The notes: generated by a model from the letters alone, not told the origin. A stretch of 64,000 nucleotides of DNA from an uncultured bacterium (GCA_947073515.1 CAMTMC010000005.1:27302-91301), one strand, 5' to 3'. Counted from the first letter of the stretch, positions 7,830 through 15,696 are shown. Program-made: numbers and translations.

Positions 7830-8831
7830 ATGAAAAAATCCCAAATCGCCGCCGCGCTGGCCCTCACCAGCTGCCTGGTCATCGGCGCGGCCGCCGCGAA
7901 CATGAACAGCCAGCCCCACAATGTCACAGCTACCTTCCGGCCCGACATGACCCTCCAGTTCAACGGCACCCCCTATACCATCCGGGATACCAACGGGGAT
8001 GTAGTCTCCCCCCTGGTATACAACGGAACCACTTATCTGCCCCTGTCCTCCCTGGGCCAGATGTTGGGCGTCCAGGTGTCTTGGGATGGAGCTACCCAGA
8101 CGGTAATCATCGGAAACCAGCCTGCCAGCGGCGGCAACCAGCCTTCCGGTAGCACCTTCATTGGTGAGGCGAAGGCCAAAGAGATCGCCCTAAGCCACGC
8201 CGGGGTGGCCTCCAGCGCCGCCACCTTCCTCCAGCTCCACCTGGACTGGGAGAATGGCCGCCAGGTCTACGATGTGGAGTTCTGGTCCGGCACCACGGAA
8301 TACGATTATGAGATCGACGCCATTACCGGCGATGTGGTCTCCTTTGACCAGGACATTGAGAACTACACGATCCCCCCCGCCGGCAACTTCATCGGTGAGG
8401 AGAAAGCCAAAGAGATCGCCCTGAACCACGCCGGGGTGGCCTCCAGCGCCGCCACCTTCTCCCAGGTCCGGCTGGACTGGGAGAACGGCCGCCAGGTCTA
8501 CGATGTGGAGTTCTGGTCCGGCACCACGGAATACGACTATGAGATCGACGCCGCTACCGGCGATGTGGTCTCCTTCGACCAGGATATCGAGAACTACACT
8601 ATCCCCCCCGCCCCCACCCAGCCCTCCACCGGCAGTTATATCAGCCGGGACCAGGCCGCCCAGCTGGCCCAGAACCGGGCCCCCGGCGCCGTCCTGGTGA
8701 AGCTGGAGTTCGACATAGACGATGGCCGGGCCATCTACGAGGGGGAGCTCCGGCAGGGCCGCACCGAGTACGAATTTGAGATCGACGCCGTCACCGGCGA
8801 GTTCCTCCAGTGGTCCCAGGATCTGGATTAA
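7830..8831 (+). CDS. Secreted protein with stalk-like N-domain and three PepSY repeats
   Basis: The 333-residue product starts with a signal peptide (MKKSQIAAALALTSCLVIGAAAA). A region with NGTTYLPLSSLGQMLGVQVSWD follows (about residues 65-95) and resembles the copper-amine-oxidase N-terminal-like domain common in clostridial exported proteins. Then come three PepSY-type units (about residues 110-184, 187-261 and 270-333), each with an AKEIAL-like helix and YEIDA.TG.V strands. PepSY domains are thought to modulate peptidases or bind at the cell surface. AAAGGAG precedes the ATG; the track ORF starts too early, inside rnpB. Units 1 and 2 are a recent duplication. The specific role is unknown. 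Confidence 0.85.
   Translation: MKKSQIAAALALTSCLVIGAAAANMNSQPHNVTATFRPDMTLQFNGTPYTIRDTNGDVVSPLVYNGTTYLPLSSLGQMLGVQVSWDGATQTVIIGNQPASGGNQPSGSTFIGEAKAKEIALSHAGVASSAATFLQLHLDWENGRQVYDVEFWSGTTEYDYEIDAITGDVVSFDQDIENYTIPPAGNFIGEEKAKEIALNHAGVASSAATFSQVRLDWENGRQVYDVEFWSGTTEYDYEIDAATGDVVSFDQDIENYTIPPAPTQPSTGSYISRDQAAQLAQNRAPGAVLVKLEFDIDDGRAIYEGELRQGRTEYEFEIDAVTGEFLQWSQDLD
8157..8612. repeat. Direct duplication of a 225 bp PepSY-encoding unit
   Basis: Units 8157-8381 and 8388-8612 are each 225 bp, in phase, and separated by six bases. By hand I count 18 mismatches, about 92% identity at the DNA level. A third, divergent unit follows. Confidence 0.95.
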
Positions 8832-8845
8832 ACACACGCTTTCCC

Positions 8846-8875
8846 GCCCCGGCCCAGGCCGGGGCGCCTCTTTTT
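8846..8875 (+). terminator. Intrinsic terminator after the PepSY gene
   Basis: GCCCCGGCC and GGCCGGGGC form a 9 bp stem followed by GCCTCTTTTT. Confidence 0.8.
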
Positions 8876-8931
8876 CCCCGCTGCAAAGGCCCGGCTGTGG
8901 TATCATAGATCCCAAAAAGGAAGGGAAGCCT

Positions 8932-9166
8932 ATGAAATCCAACTCCGTTGCCCGGAAGGAGGCCGGCCTGTCCCAGGAAGATCTGGCCGCCCGTCTGAAC
9001 GTCACCCGCCAGACTATCTCCAACTGGGAGGGCAGGCTCCCCTACACAGAGATCAGCCTTTTCTGGCCCGTCACCCTCCCCATCTGGGGTATTTCCCTGA
9101 TGGCGTGCTATACTTCTGGGGATCTCCGAGGTCATCCGCCTGCTGGAGACAAAAAACCAGGGCTGA
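8932..9166 (+). pseudogene. Decayed XRE-family regulator
   Basis: The reading frame from the ATG at 8932 encodes a normal HTH start, KEAGLSQEDLAARLNVTRQTISNWE. It then turns into a non-homologous sequence (GRLPYTEISLFWPVTLPIWG). Another frame near the end reads ISEVIRLLETKNQG and stops at 9166, the kind of ending expected for such a regulator. At least one frameshift and probably an internal deletion are implied. The gene has a plausible GGAAGGGA ribosome-binding site, and its TGA lies inside the terminator stem at 9151-9187. Sequencing error is possible but would need more than one change. Confidence 0.7.
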
Positions 9167-9187
9167 CACCGTCAGCCCTGGTTTTTT
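9151..9187. terminator. Bidirectional terminator
   Basis: AAAAAA, an 11 bp stem CCAGGGCTGAC/GTCAGCCCTGG with an ACC loop, then TTTTTT. It can end both the XRE remnant (plus) and yebC (minus). The latter must be transcribed through the repeat at 9189-9355 to reach it. Confidence 0.85.
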
Positions 9188-9188
9188 C

Positions 9189-9355
9189 TTAGAACCGGTA
9201 TTCATAAGGAACAGTGGCGGATCAGCGAGAGATTCTGTCCGGCCAGCGAAGCGGGAAATCGCCGGAATCCTGGGTAGTTTTCCAGATTTCCCAACCATGC
9301 GGGCGGCAAAACATCCGCTTAAACGGCCGTTTGGGCTTATAAATACAAATTCTTA
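9189..9355 (+). repeat. Dispersed TIR repeat, copy 2
   Basis: The element begins TTAGAACCGGTATTCATAAG and ends CTTATAAATACAAATTCTTA. It is the most diverged of the three copies but keeps the internal GGGAAATC/GATTTCCC pair and the AAACGGCCGTTT block. The right end contains the stop codon of yebC (9353-9355) and the left end touches the T-run of the terminator at 9151-9187. Confidence 0.88.
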
Positions 9356-10081
9356 CTCCTGCTCCCAGTTGTGGTACACGTTCTGCACATCGTCGTTCTC
9401 CTCCAGGAGGTCGATGAGCTTTTCCATGTTCTTGATGTCCCCCTCATCGGTGAGCTTAACATAGTTCTGGGGGACCATCTGCACCCCGGCCTCCAGGAAG
9501 GTGTAGCCCTTGCCCTCCAGGGCCTCGGTGACGGAAGCGAAGGCATCGGGGTCGGTGTAGACCTCAAAGACCTCATCAGAGGCCTGCATATCGTCGGCGC
9601 CGGCGTCCAGGGCGTCCATCATGACAGTGTCCTCGTCCAGGTCCTCGGCCTCGATGACAATGACGCCCTTCCGGTCGAAGGACCAGGACACGCAGCCGGT
9701 GGCGCCCAGGCCCTTGCCGTACTTGTCCAGCAGGTGGCGGACCTCCGGGGCGGTGCGGTTGCGGTTGTCGGTGAGGGCCTCCACGATCACAGCTACGCCG
9801 TTGGGGCCGTAGCCCTCGTAGACCACGTTCTCGAAGCTGTCGGTGTTGCCCGAGCCCAGGGCCTTGTCAATGGTGCGCTTGATGTTGTCGTTGGGCATAT
9901 TGGCCGCCTTGGCCTTGGCGATAACGGTGGCCAGGCGGGAGTTATTGGCCGGGTCGCCGCTGCCGCCGGTCTTGACGGCCACAATCATTTCCCGAGCGAT
10001 CTTGGTAAAGATCTGGGAGCGCTTGGCGTCCGCCGCCCCCTTGGTCTTCTGTATGTTATGCCACTTGGAATGTCCGGACAT
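9353..10081 (-). CDS. yebC: YebC/PmpR-family regulatory or translation factor
   Basis: The 242-residue protein begins MSGHSKWHNIQKTKGAADAKR and contains GPNGVAVIVEALTDNRNRT, the classic YebC signature, at full family length. YebC proteins were described as DNA-binding regulators; more recent work on the family links members to translation of difficult peptide sequences. The ATG is at the end of a leader with a good promoter at 10117-10145. The gene stands alone, without ruvC or ruvAB beside it. Its TAA coincides with the end of a dispersed repeat, and the last residues NWEQE are close to the usual end of the family. Confidence 0.95.
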   Translation of the reverse strand: MSGHSKWHNIQKTKGAADAKRSQIFTKIAREMIVAVKTGGSGDPANNSRLATVIAKAKAANMPNDNIKRTIDKALGSGNTDSFENVVYEGYGPNGVAVIVEALTDNRNRTAPEVRHLLDKYGKGLGATGCVSWSFDRKGVIVIEAEDLDEDTVMMDALDAGADDMQASDEVFEVYTDPDAFASVTEALEGKGYTFLEAGVQMVPQNYVKLTDEGDIKNMEKLIDLLEENDDVQNVYHNWEQE

Positions 10082-10116
10082 GAATATCTTCCCCTTCTTG
10101 TGTAATAGGCGGAGGT

Positions 10117-10145
10117 ATTATATCACTATTTCTCCTTGTTGGCAA
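10117..10145 (-). promoter_or_regulatory. Promoter of yebC
   Basis: On the minus strand TTGCCA and TATAAT are spaced 17 bp apart, about 35 bases before the yebC ATG. Confidence 0.75.
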
Positions 10146-10189
10146 GCCTATTCTCCATTTTGACCGGTTGAGACACTGGGGACAGCCCC

Positions 10190-10759
10190 TCAGCCCAGTG
10201 CCGCTGCCGCCGCCTCGATGGCGTCCTCCTCAGCCTGCATGGCCGCGAGGGTCCGGCCCATCAGCTCGTCCAGCTCCCAGCCCAGCAGCTTGGCGCCGTT
10301 CTCAATGACCTCCCGGGAACAGCCGGCGGCGAACCGCTTGTCCTTGAATTTTTTCTTCAGGGACTTCAGCTCCATGTCCTTGCAGCTCTTGGAGGGCCGC
10401 ATGAGGGCCGCCGCCCCGATCAAGCCGGTGAGCTCGTCGCAGGCGTACAGCACCTTCTCCATCTGGTGCTCCGGCTCCAGCTCGGAGCAGATGCCCCAGC
10501 CGTGGCAGGCGATGGACCGGATGGTGCCCTCGTCCACCCCCGCCTCCCGGAGCAGCTCCCGGCACTTGGTACAGTGCTCGTCGGGCCACATCTCAAAGTC
10601 GATGTCGTGGAGCAGGCCCACAATGGACCAGTGCTCCCGGTCGTGGCCCAGCTCCTGGGCGAAATATCCCATCACATGCTCCAGGGTGATAGCGTGGCGG
10701 AGGAGGAACTCCCCCTTGTTGTACTGGGCCAGCAGGTCCCAGGCCTGATCTCTTGTCAT
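10190..10759 (-). CDS. HD-domain phosphohydrolase
   Basis: The 189-residue protein has a compact HD domain: RHAITLEHVMGYFAQELG supplies the first His, GLLHDIDFE the HD pair, and IACHGWG and YACDELTGLI the later ligands. HD proteins of this short, single-domain type hydrolyse phosphoester bonds in nucleotides or related metabolites; the substrate cannot be read here. It follows the DegV gene by 36 bases on the same strand, so the two probably form an operon. A short stem (CACTGGG/CCCAGTG) overlaps its 3' end but lacks a T-run. Confidence 0.85.
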   Translation of the reverse strand: MTRDQAWDLLAQYNKGEFLLRHAITLEHVMGYFAQELGHDREHWSIVGLLHDIDFEMWPDEHCTKCRELLREAGVDEGTIRSIACHGWGICSELEPEHQMEKVLYACDELTGLIGAAALMRPSKSCKDMELKSLKKKFKDKRFAAGCSREVIENGAKLLGWELDELMGRTLAAMQAEEDAIEAAAAALG

Positions 10760-10795
10760 GGTATCTCTCTCCTATTTCTCAGATAATCCCAGCCA

Positions 10796-11629
10796 TCAGT
10801 AGGCCATAACGATGCCGCCGTCGTTGGCGTACACGGTGGTGATCCCCCCCGCCTCCACAATTAAAATGTCGGCGAACTGGCATTTGGCCTCCAGCATGGC
10901 CTTCACCTGGCGGGCCCGCTCCTGGCAGTTACAGTGGCTGATGGCCAGCACCCGGCCCTTGTGCTCCGGGTCGGAGGCGATTTTGTCCACCATTTTCTGG
11001 AGTGCCTGCTTCATGGTGAGGGCCTGGCCCAGCTTGCAGATCTCCCCCTCGGGGGTGGCGGCCATCACCAGCTTGATTTTCAGCGCCCCGGTGACCACCG
11101 CCTGGAGCTTGGTCAGACGGCCATTTTTCCGCAGGTTCTCCAGGGATTCCAGCACAAAGGAGGTCTCCATCTTGGCGATGAACTGCTCCACCTCCCGGCA
11201 CACCCGCTTAAAGGGCAGGCCGGAGGCGGCCAGCTCCCGGATTTTCAGGGCCACCAGCACCTCGCCGGAGGCGGCGGAGCAGGAGTTGAACACGTGGACG
11301 TTGACCTCCGGGGCGTCCTCCTCCATGAGCATCCGGGCCTGTTCGGCGCTGTTGTGGGAGCCGCTGAGCAGGGCGGACAGGGTGACCACATACACGTCGT
11401 CCACCCCCTGGTAGGCGTCCAGATATGCCTGGGGGGAGGGGCAGGCCGTGGAGGGGGCGTCCTCGCTCTGGCGCATGGACCACAGCAGATCCCCCTGGTC
11501 GAAGGTCTCGTCGTCCACAAAGGTGCTTCCGTTGGAGCGGATGGTCAGCGGCACTTTCAAGAATACTGGGTCCTTCAGCATGGCGGGGCTCAGATCGCAG
11601 CAGCTGTCCACTACAATTTTAAAACTCAT
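10796..11629 (-). CDS. DegV family fatty-acid-binding protein
   Basis: The 277-residue product has the DegV layout: an N-terminal KIVVDSCCDLSPAM, a lipid-pocket segment PSTACPSPQAYLDAY corresponding to the family TS(Q/A)P motif, VYVVTLSALLSGSHNSA, and SLENLRKNGRLTKLQA. In Firmicutes DegV/FakB proteins present fatty acids to the FakA kinase for phospholipid synthesis; no fakA lies in this window. I use the ATG at 11629 with GGAG nine bases upstream instead of the track's TTG three codons earlier. It is the first gene of a likely operon with the HD protein. Confidence 0.93.
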   Translation of the reverse strand: MSFKIVVDSCCDLSPAMLKDPVFLKVPLTIRSNGSTFVDDETFDQGDLLWSMRQSEDAPSTACPSPQAYLDAYQGVDDVYVVTLSALLSGSHNSAEQARMLMEEDAPEVNVHVFNSCSAASGEVLVALKIRELAASGLPFKRVCREVEQFIAKMETSFVLESLENLRKNGRLTKLQAVVTGALKIKLVMAATPEGEICKLGQALTMKQALQKMVDKIASDPEHKGRVLAISHCNCQERARQVKAMLEAKCQFADILIVEAGGITTVYANDGGIVMAY

Positions 11630-11741
11630 ATGCTTCAACTCCAGATATAGTTTTTAAAATTATATTCCGCCAATTAGTGTACCATATTTTTGCCCCACTG
11701 TAAAGGGAAAACCAGGGTTTCTTAGAAAAAAGCATATGGTA

Positions 11742-11804
11742 TTGACGTCCCCCTGCCCAAGTGGTATATTGGTTAGGATATCTATTATCATTTTATCAAT
11801 AGAT
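11742..11804 (+). promoter_or_regulatory. Promoter and PadR-type operator
   Basis: TTGACG (11742-11747) and TATATT (11765-11770) are spaced 17 bp apart. Immediately downstream, ATCTATT and AATAGAT form a perfect 7 bp inverted repeat with an 11 bp spacer (11780-11804), placed at the expected transcription start. A repressor bound there would block initiation. PadR is encoded in the same operon, so autoregulation is likely. Confidence 0.7.
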
Positions 11805-11831
11805 TATTTAACAGTACCAGGAGGGATATTT

Positions 11832-12647
11832 ATGGCACGGAAAACACCCATGACCCAAGAGGCGTATCTGAAAAAATTCAGCTGGGCGGCCCGGTGGCGC
11901 CTGCCTCCCCAGGAGTCAGAGGAGGCCATCGCCGACTACCGGGAGCTGCTCTTCCAGCCGGGGCGGGACAAAAACAAGCTGGTGGCGGAGCTGGGCGAGC
12001 CTGTCCAGGCGGCCCACCTGCTCACCGACGTGAAAACCTACCGCCGGTGGCTGGCGGTGTTCGCCATTCTGACCTATGGCCTCTTCCTGCTGGGCAAATG
12101 GGCCTGGATGGGCATGACTCCATTGCATATCAACGGGCTTGGGCCCTGGTGGTATCCCGTATGGACGATGGTGGCGGGGCTGGCACTGTCCCTGTACTGG
12201 TTCCGGCGGCACGGGTGGAAAAGCGGCCCCCTGCCGAAACGACTGCTTCTGGCCCTGGCGGCAGTGTTCCTGTTTGGGATCGTCACGCTGGCGTGGACCT
12301 ACTATCTTTTCGATCCGGAGATGATGGCCCGTCTGGCGGAGGCCGCCGCCGGAAACCCCACCCCGTGGCAGATCATCGCCCAGCGGGAGCTGCTGATTGA
12401 GGGCGGCATCGCCTGCGCCCTGGCCGCTCTGGTGGGGCTGGCGTTGGCCAAATGCTATGACCGCCGGTGGTTGGCGCTGTACATTCTGTGCGTCACTGTG
12501 GCGGCCATGCTGGGCTTTGTGGAGTTTCATATGATAAGCATGGACATCTCTTCCAGAGGCTGTCCGGAGATCCAGCGCTACCTGTTCGCCCGCCTTCTGC
12601 CCATGGGGGCGGTGGGGCTCATGGGGACGGGGGTGTCCCTATGCTGA
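11832..12647 (+). CDS. HAAS/DUF1700-like multi-pass membrane protein
   Basis: The 271-residue product starts with a soluble helical segment, TQEAYLKKF...EAIADYRELLFQ...LVAELGEPVQAAHLL. This is the pattern of the HAAS (DUF1700) signalling domain that pairs with PadR regulators in Firmicutes. Five or more hydrophobic helices follow, including WLAVFAILTYGLFLLGKWAW and LLLALAAVFLFGIVTLAW. I start it at the ATG after AGGAGGG; the track start lies upstream of the promoter. It overlaps the PadR gene by seven bases. It probably senses envelope conditions together with PadR; the output is unknown. Confidence 0.82.
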   Translation: MARKTPMTQEAYLKKFSWAARWRLPPQESEEAIADYRELLFQPGRDKNKLVAELGEPVQAAHLLTDVKTYRRWLAVFAILTYGLFLLGKWAWMGMTPLHINGLGPWWYPVWTMVAGLALSLYWFRRHGWKSGPLPKRLLLALAAVFLFGIVTLAWTYYLFDPEMMARLAEAAAGNPTPWQIIAQRELLIEGGIACALAALVGLALAKCYDRRWLALYILCVTVAAMLGFVEFHMISMDISSRGCPEIQRYLFARLLPMGAVGLMGTGVSLC

Positions 12648-12943
12648 AAAAAGACCTGCTGGAGCTGTGTCTCCTCCAACTGCTGGCTGGGGAGGACCAG
12701 TACGGCTATGAACTCCTCCGCCGTCTCCACAGCGGCTTTCCCGACACCCAGGAGAGCGCCATCTACGCCCTGCTCCGGGGCCTGTGCAAGGCCGGCTGCA
12801 CCCAGGACTACCAGGGGGAGACCTCCAGCGGCCCGGCCCGGAAATACTACCGCCTCACCCAGGCCGGCAGTGACCGCCGCGCCGCCCTCCTGTCCCAGTG
12901 GCGGGCGCTGAAGCAAACCCTGGAGGAGCTGGGGGTAGAATAA
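12641..12943 (+). CDS. PadR-family transcriptional regulator
   Basis: The 100-residue winged-helix protein reads LLELCLLQLLAGEDQYGYELLRRL, then AIYALLRGLCKAG, a wing with SGPARKYYRLTQAG and a short C-terminal dimer helix. These are the standard features of subfamily-2 PadR repressors. Its ATG lies inside the end of the upstream membrane gene in another frame, so translation is coupled. PadR is usually the first gene of such pairs and here it is second. The likely operator is the inverted repeat at 11780-11804. Confidence 0.93.
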   Translation: MLKKDLLELCLLQLLAGEDQYGYELLRRLHSGFPDTQESAIYALLRGLCKAGCTQDYQGETSSGPARKYYRLTQAGSDRRAALLSQWRALKQTLEELGVE

Positions 12944-12950
12944 TCCAATA

Positions 12951-13703
12951 TTAGTCCTGGCCAAGCTCCTCTTCCAGCTCTTTCAGCAGCTTCTGATCCC
13001 CCTTGGAGGACAGGTCCAGCTTTTCATACAGGTCGGGCCGCCGCTCTCTGGTCCGGCGAATGGACATCTTCCGCCGCCACTGGTCCACCTTGGCGTGGTT
13101 GCCCGACAGCAGGATGGATGGCACCGCCCGGCCGTGCCACACCTCGGGCCGGGAGTACTGGGGGGCCTCCAGCATGCCGTTCCAGTGGCTCTCGTTCTCG
13201 TAGCAGGAGGGGTCGGACAGCACCCCGGGCACCAGGCGGCACACCGCGTCGGCCACCGCCATGGCCGGGATCTCCCCGCCGGTCATCACAAAGTCGCCGA
13301 TGGAGATCTCCTCGTCCACGCACTCGTCGATGAACCGCTGGTCAACCCCCTCGTAGTGGCCGCACACCAGGATGAGCCGGCTGTAGCCGTCCTTCAGCCG
13401 CCGGGCGTCGGCCTGGGTGAAGGTTTTCCCCGCCGGGGACATGTAGATGGTTCGCACCCGCTCCCCTGCCTCCTGGCAGATGTGCTCCCAGCACCGGTAG
13501 AGGGGGTCGGCCTGCATCACCGCCCCCCGGCCCCCGCCGTAGGGGTAGTCGTCCACCTGCTTCTGCTTGTTCACTGTGTAATCCCGGATCTGGTGGCACT
13601 CCACCCGGATATAGCCCCGCTCCTGGCCCCGGCCCAAAACCGACTCACACAGCATATCTCCCACCACATCGGGGAATAATGTCATAATGTCAATTTGATA
13701 CAT
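12951..13703 (-). CDS. trmD: tRNA (guanine-N1-)-methyltransferase
   Basis: TrmD methylates G37 of tRNAs reading CNN-type codons, preventing frameshifts. The 250-residue product shows the family sequence MYQIDIMTLFPDVVGDML, the SAM-binding trefoil knot with YMSPAGKTFTQ, LILVCGHYEGVDQRFID and SIGDFVMTGGEIPAM, and the C-terminal DNA/tRNA-binding region. I use the ATG at 13703 rather than the track's TTG. The usual neighbours rpsP and rimM are absent, so the gene is isolated. It is convergent with padR with only seven bases between stops. A dispersed repeat (copy 3) lies about 95 bp upstream. Confidence 0.96.
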   Translation of the reverse strand: MYQIDIMTLFPDVVGDMLCESVLGRGQERGYIRVECHQIRDYTVNKQKQVDDYPYGGGRGAVMQADPLYRCWEHICQEAGERVRTIYMSPAGKTFTQADARRLKDGYSRLILVCGHYEGVDQRFIDECVDEEISIGDFVMTGGEIPAMAVADAVCRLVPGVLSDPSCYENESHWNGMLEAPQYSRPEVWHGRAVPSILLSGNHAKVDQWRRKMSIRRTRERRPDLYEKLDLSSKGDQKLLKELEEELGQD

Positions 13704-13797
13704 GTTCTCACCGTCCAAAATTCTGTCTTCCAGGTGTTATACGGTATTATACGGGAAATCACCGGCTTTTTCAATCCGCTTATGGGTTTCTCAGGGC

Positions 13798-13965
13798 TAA
13801 GAACCGGTATTCATAAGGGAAAATGCCGGATGAGCGAGGAAGTTTGTCTGGCCCGCAAGGCGGGAAATCGCAGGAATCCTGGGTGGATTTCAAGATTTCC
13901 CAACGAAGCGGGGCGGCAAAATTCCCGCTTAGACGGCCGTTTGAGCTTGTGAATACAGGTTCTAA
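13798..13965 (+). repeat. Dispersed TIR repeat, copy 3
   Basis: The element begins TAAGAACCGGTATTCATAAG and ends GTGAATACAGGTTCTAA. It is very close to copy 1 in sequence. The internal GGGAAATC/GATTTCCC inverted repeat is intact. Unlike copies 1 and 2 it lies between the divergent trmD and flavodiiron genes and touches no stop codon. The MSEEVCLARKAGNRRNPG reading frame recurs here. Confidence 0.9.
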
Positions 13966-14108
13966 AATATCCCTACGCTTCCCGCCCCCGGCGGGGCGGG
14001 CTCACGAAAAAGAATTGAGACATTATTAATAATTTCTACTATCTTTTTTCCCTGTTGTGTGGTATGATACCGGCGGTAAATCTTCCCACTGAAAGCGAGG
14101 TTATTGTT

Positions 14109-15461
14109 ATGTACTGTGTGAGAAATGTCACCGACGATCTGATCTGGATCGGCGGCAACGACCGCCAGCACCCCATCTTCGAGGCCGCCCACCCCGTCCC
14201 CCGGGGCGTGAGCTACAACTCCTACCTGCTGCTGGACGAGAAAACCGTCCTGTTCGATACGGTGGACCGGGCCATCCAGACCCAGTTCTTTGAAAATCTG
14301 GACCACGCCCTGGACGGCCGGAAGCTGGACTACATCTTTGTCCACCACATGGAGCCCGACCACGCCGCCACCCTGGGCGACCTGATGCTCCGGCACCCGG
14401 AGGCCCGCGTTGTCTGCAACGGCAAGGCCATCAACATGATCCGCCAGTTCCACGCCGCCGACCCCAAGAACGCCATCCTGGTGGGGGACGGGGACACCCT
14501 GTCCACCGGCCGGCACAACTTCACCTTTGTCAGCGCACCCATGGTTCACTGGCCCGAAGTGGTGGTGAGCTACGACTCCACCGATAAAATCCTGTTTTCC
14601 GCCGACGCCTTCGGCACCTTCGGCGCCCTCAACGGCATCCTCTTCGCCGACGAGGTGGACTGGGAGCGGGACTGGCTGGACGAGTACCGGCGGTACTACA
14701 CCAACATTGTGGGCAAGTACGGCCCCCAGGTGTCCGCCCTGCTGGGCAAGGCCGCCGGCCTGGACATCCAGACGGTGTGCCCCCTCCACGGCCCGGTGTG
14801 GCGCAAAGACTTCTCCAAAATCGTCGCGCGGTACGCCAAGTGGGCCGCTTATGAGCCCGAGGTACAGGGTGTGGTCATCCCCTTCGCCTCCATCTACGGC
14901 GGCACCGAGACGGCGGCCAACATCCTGGCCTGCCGCCTGGCGGAGCTGGGGGTCCCCGTCCAGATGCACGACGTGTCCGTCACCCACTACTCCTACGCGC
15001 TGGCCGACTGCTTCAAATACAGCCACATCGTCTTCGCCGCCCCCACCTACAACAACGGGCTGTTTGACCCCATGGAGCACCTGCTCCGGGATCTGGTCCA
15101 CCACAACCTGCAAAACCGGAAGGCGGCCCTGATCCAGAACGGCTCCTGGGCCCCCGCCAGCGGCAAGATCATGGCCGGGCTGCTGGAGCAGATGAAGGAT
15201 ATTGAGCTGCTGGCCCCCGTCTTTACTCTGAAGTCCACCCTGAGCCCCGGCCAGGAGAAGGAGCTGGAGGAGCTGGCCCAGGCCATCGCCGCCTCAGTGA
15301 AGGGGTCGGCCGCCCCCGCCGCCCGGGAGCAGGCGGCGAAGAAGCCCAAGGGGTTCGTCTGCAAAATCTGCGGCTTTATCTATGAGAGCGACACCCTCCC
15401 CGAAGACTATATCTGCCCCATCTGCCACCGCCCCGCCAGCGACTTCGCTCCTTTGGAGTAA
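14109..15461 (+). CDS. Flavodiiron protein with fused C-terminal rubredoxin domain
   Basis: The 450-residue enzyme reduces O2 or NO to protect anaerobes. The N-terminal metallo-beta-lactamase-like domain carries the diiron ligands HMEPDH, H in VHWPE, D in FSADAFG and H in CPLHGPVW. A flavodoxin domain follows (VVIPFASIYGGTETAA; APTYNNGLFDPMEHLL). The last 50 residues are a rubredoxin with CKICG and CPICH. Most clostridial FprA proteins lack the fused rubredoxin, so this is the longer, self-contained electron-chain form. The ATG is preceded by GCGAGG, a weak site. A separate rubredoxin gene follows 62 bp downstream. Confidence 0.95.
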   Translation: MYCVRNVTDDLIWIGGNDRQHPIFEAAHPVPRGVSYNSYLLLDEKTVLFDTVDRAIQTQFFENLDHALDGRKLDYIFVHHMEPDHAATLGDLMLRHPEARVVCNGKAINMIRQFHAADPKNAILVGDGDTLSTGRHNFTFVSAPMVHWPEVVVSYDSTDKILFSADAFGTFGALNGILFADEVDWERDWLDEYRRYYTNIVGKYGPQVSALLGKAAGLDIQTVCPLHGPVWRKDFSKIVARYAKWAAYEPEVQGVVIPFASIYGGTETAANILACRLAELGVPVQMHDVSVTHYSYALADCFKYSHIVFAAPTYNNGLFDPMEHLLRDLVHHNLQNRKAALIQNGSWAPASGKIMAGLLEQMKDIELLAPVFTLKSTLSPGQEKELEELAQAIAASVKGSAAPAAREQAAKKPKGFVCKICGFIYESDTLPEDYICPICHRPASDFAPLE

Positions 15462-15523
15462 GGGACTTGCTGATAGATCCGATTTTCTGGATACCTGTAC
15501 ATCTTTAGAAAGGAGGATTTTTG

Positions 15524-15646
15524 ATGAAGTATATCTGCGATCTGTGCGGCTTTGTCTATGACGAGGCCGAGCAGGGCCCTATGCCCGACGACTACGTCTG
15601 CCCCCTGTGCGGCGTGGACAAGAGTCACTTCGAGCCGGCGGACTGA
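15524..15646 (+). CDS. Short rubredoxin
   Basis: This 40-residue protein is too short for the ORF track. It reads [18 protein letters not shown] and continues to [17 protein letters not shown], giving two CxxC knuckles for one Fe(Cys)4 site. AAAGGAGG lies upstream of the ATG. Typical free-standing rubredoxins have about 52 residues; the loop between knuckles is shortened, as in the rubredoxin domain at the end of the preceding flavodiiron protein, with which it is clearly related. It is likely an electron donor for that enzyme or for peroxide reductases. Confidence 0.93.
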   Translation: MKYICDLCGFVYDEAEQGPMPDDYVCPLCGVDKSHFEPAD

Positions 15647-15664
15647 TGACCGGAGCGCGCTAAA

Positions 15665-15695
15665 AAGCGGGAGGATCTCACGATCCTCCCGCTTT
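15665..15695 (+). terminator. Terminator of the flavodiiron/rubredoxin operon
   Basis: AGCGGGAGGATC and GATCCTCCCGCT form a 12 bp perfect stem with a TCAC loop, followed by a short TTT. Confidence 0.75.
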
Positions 15696-15696
15696 C

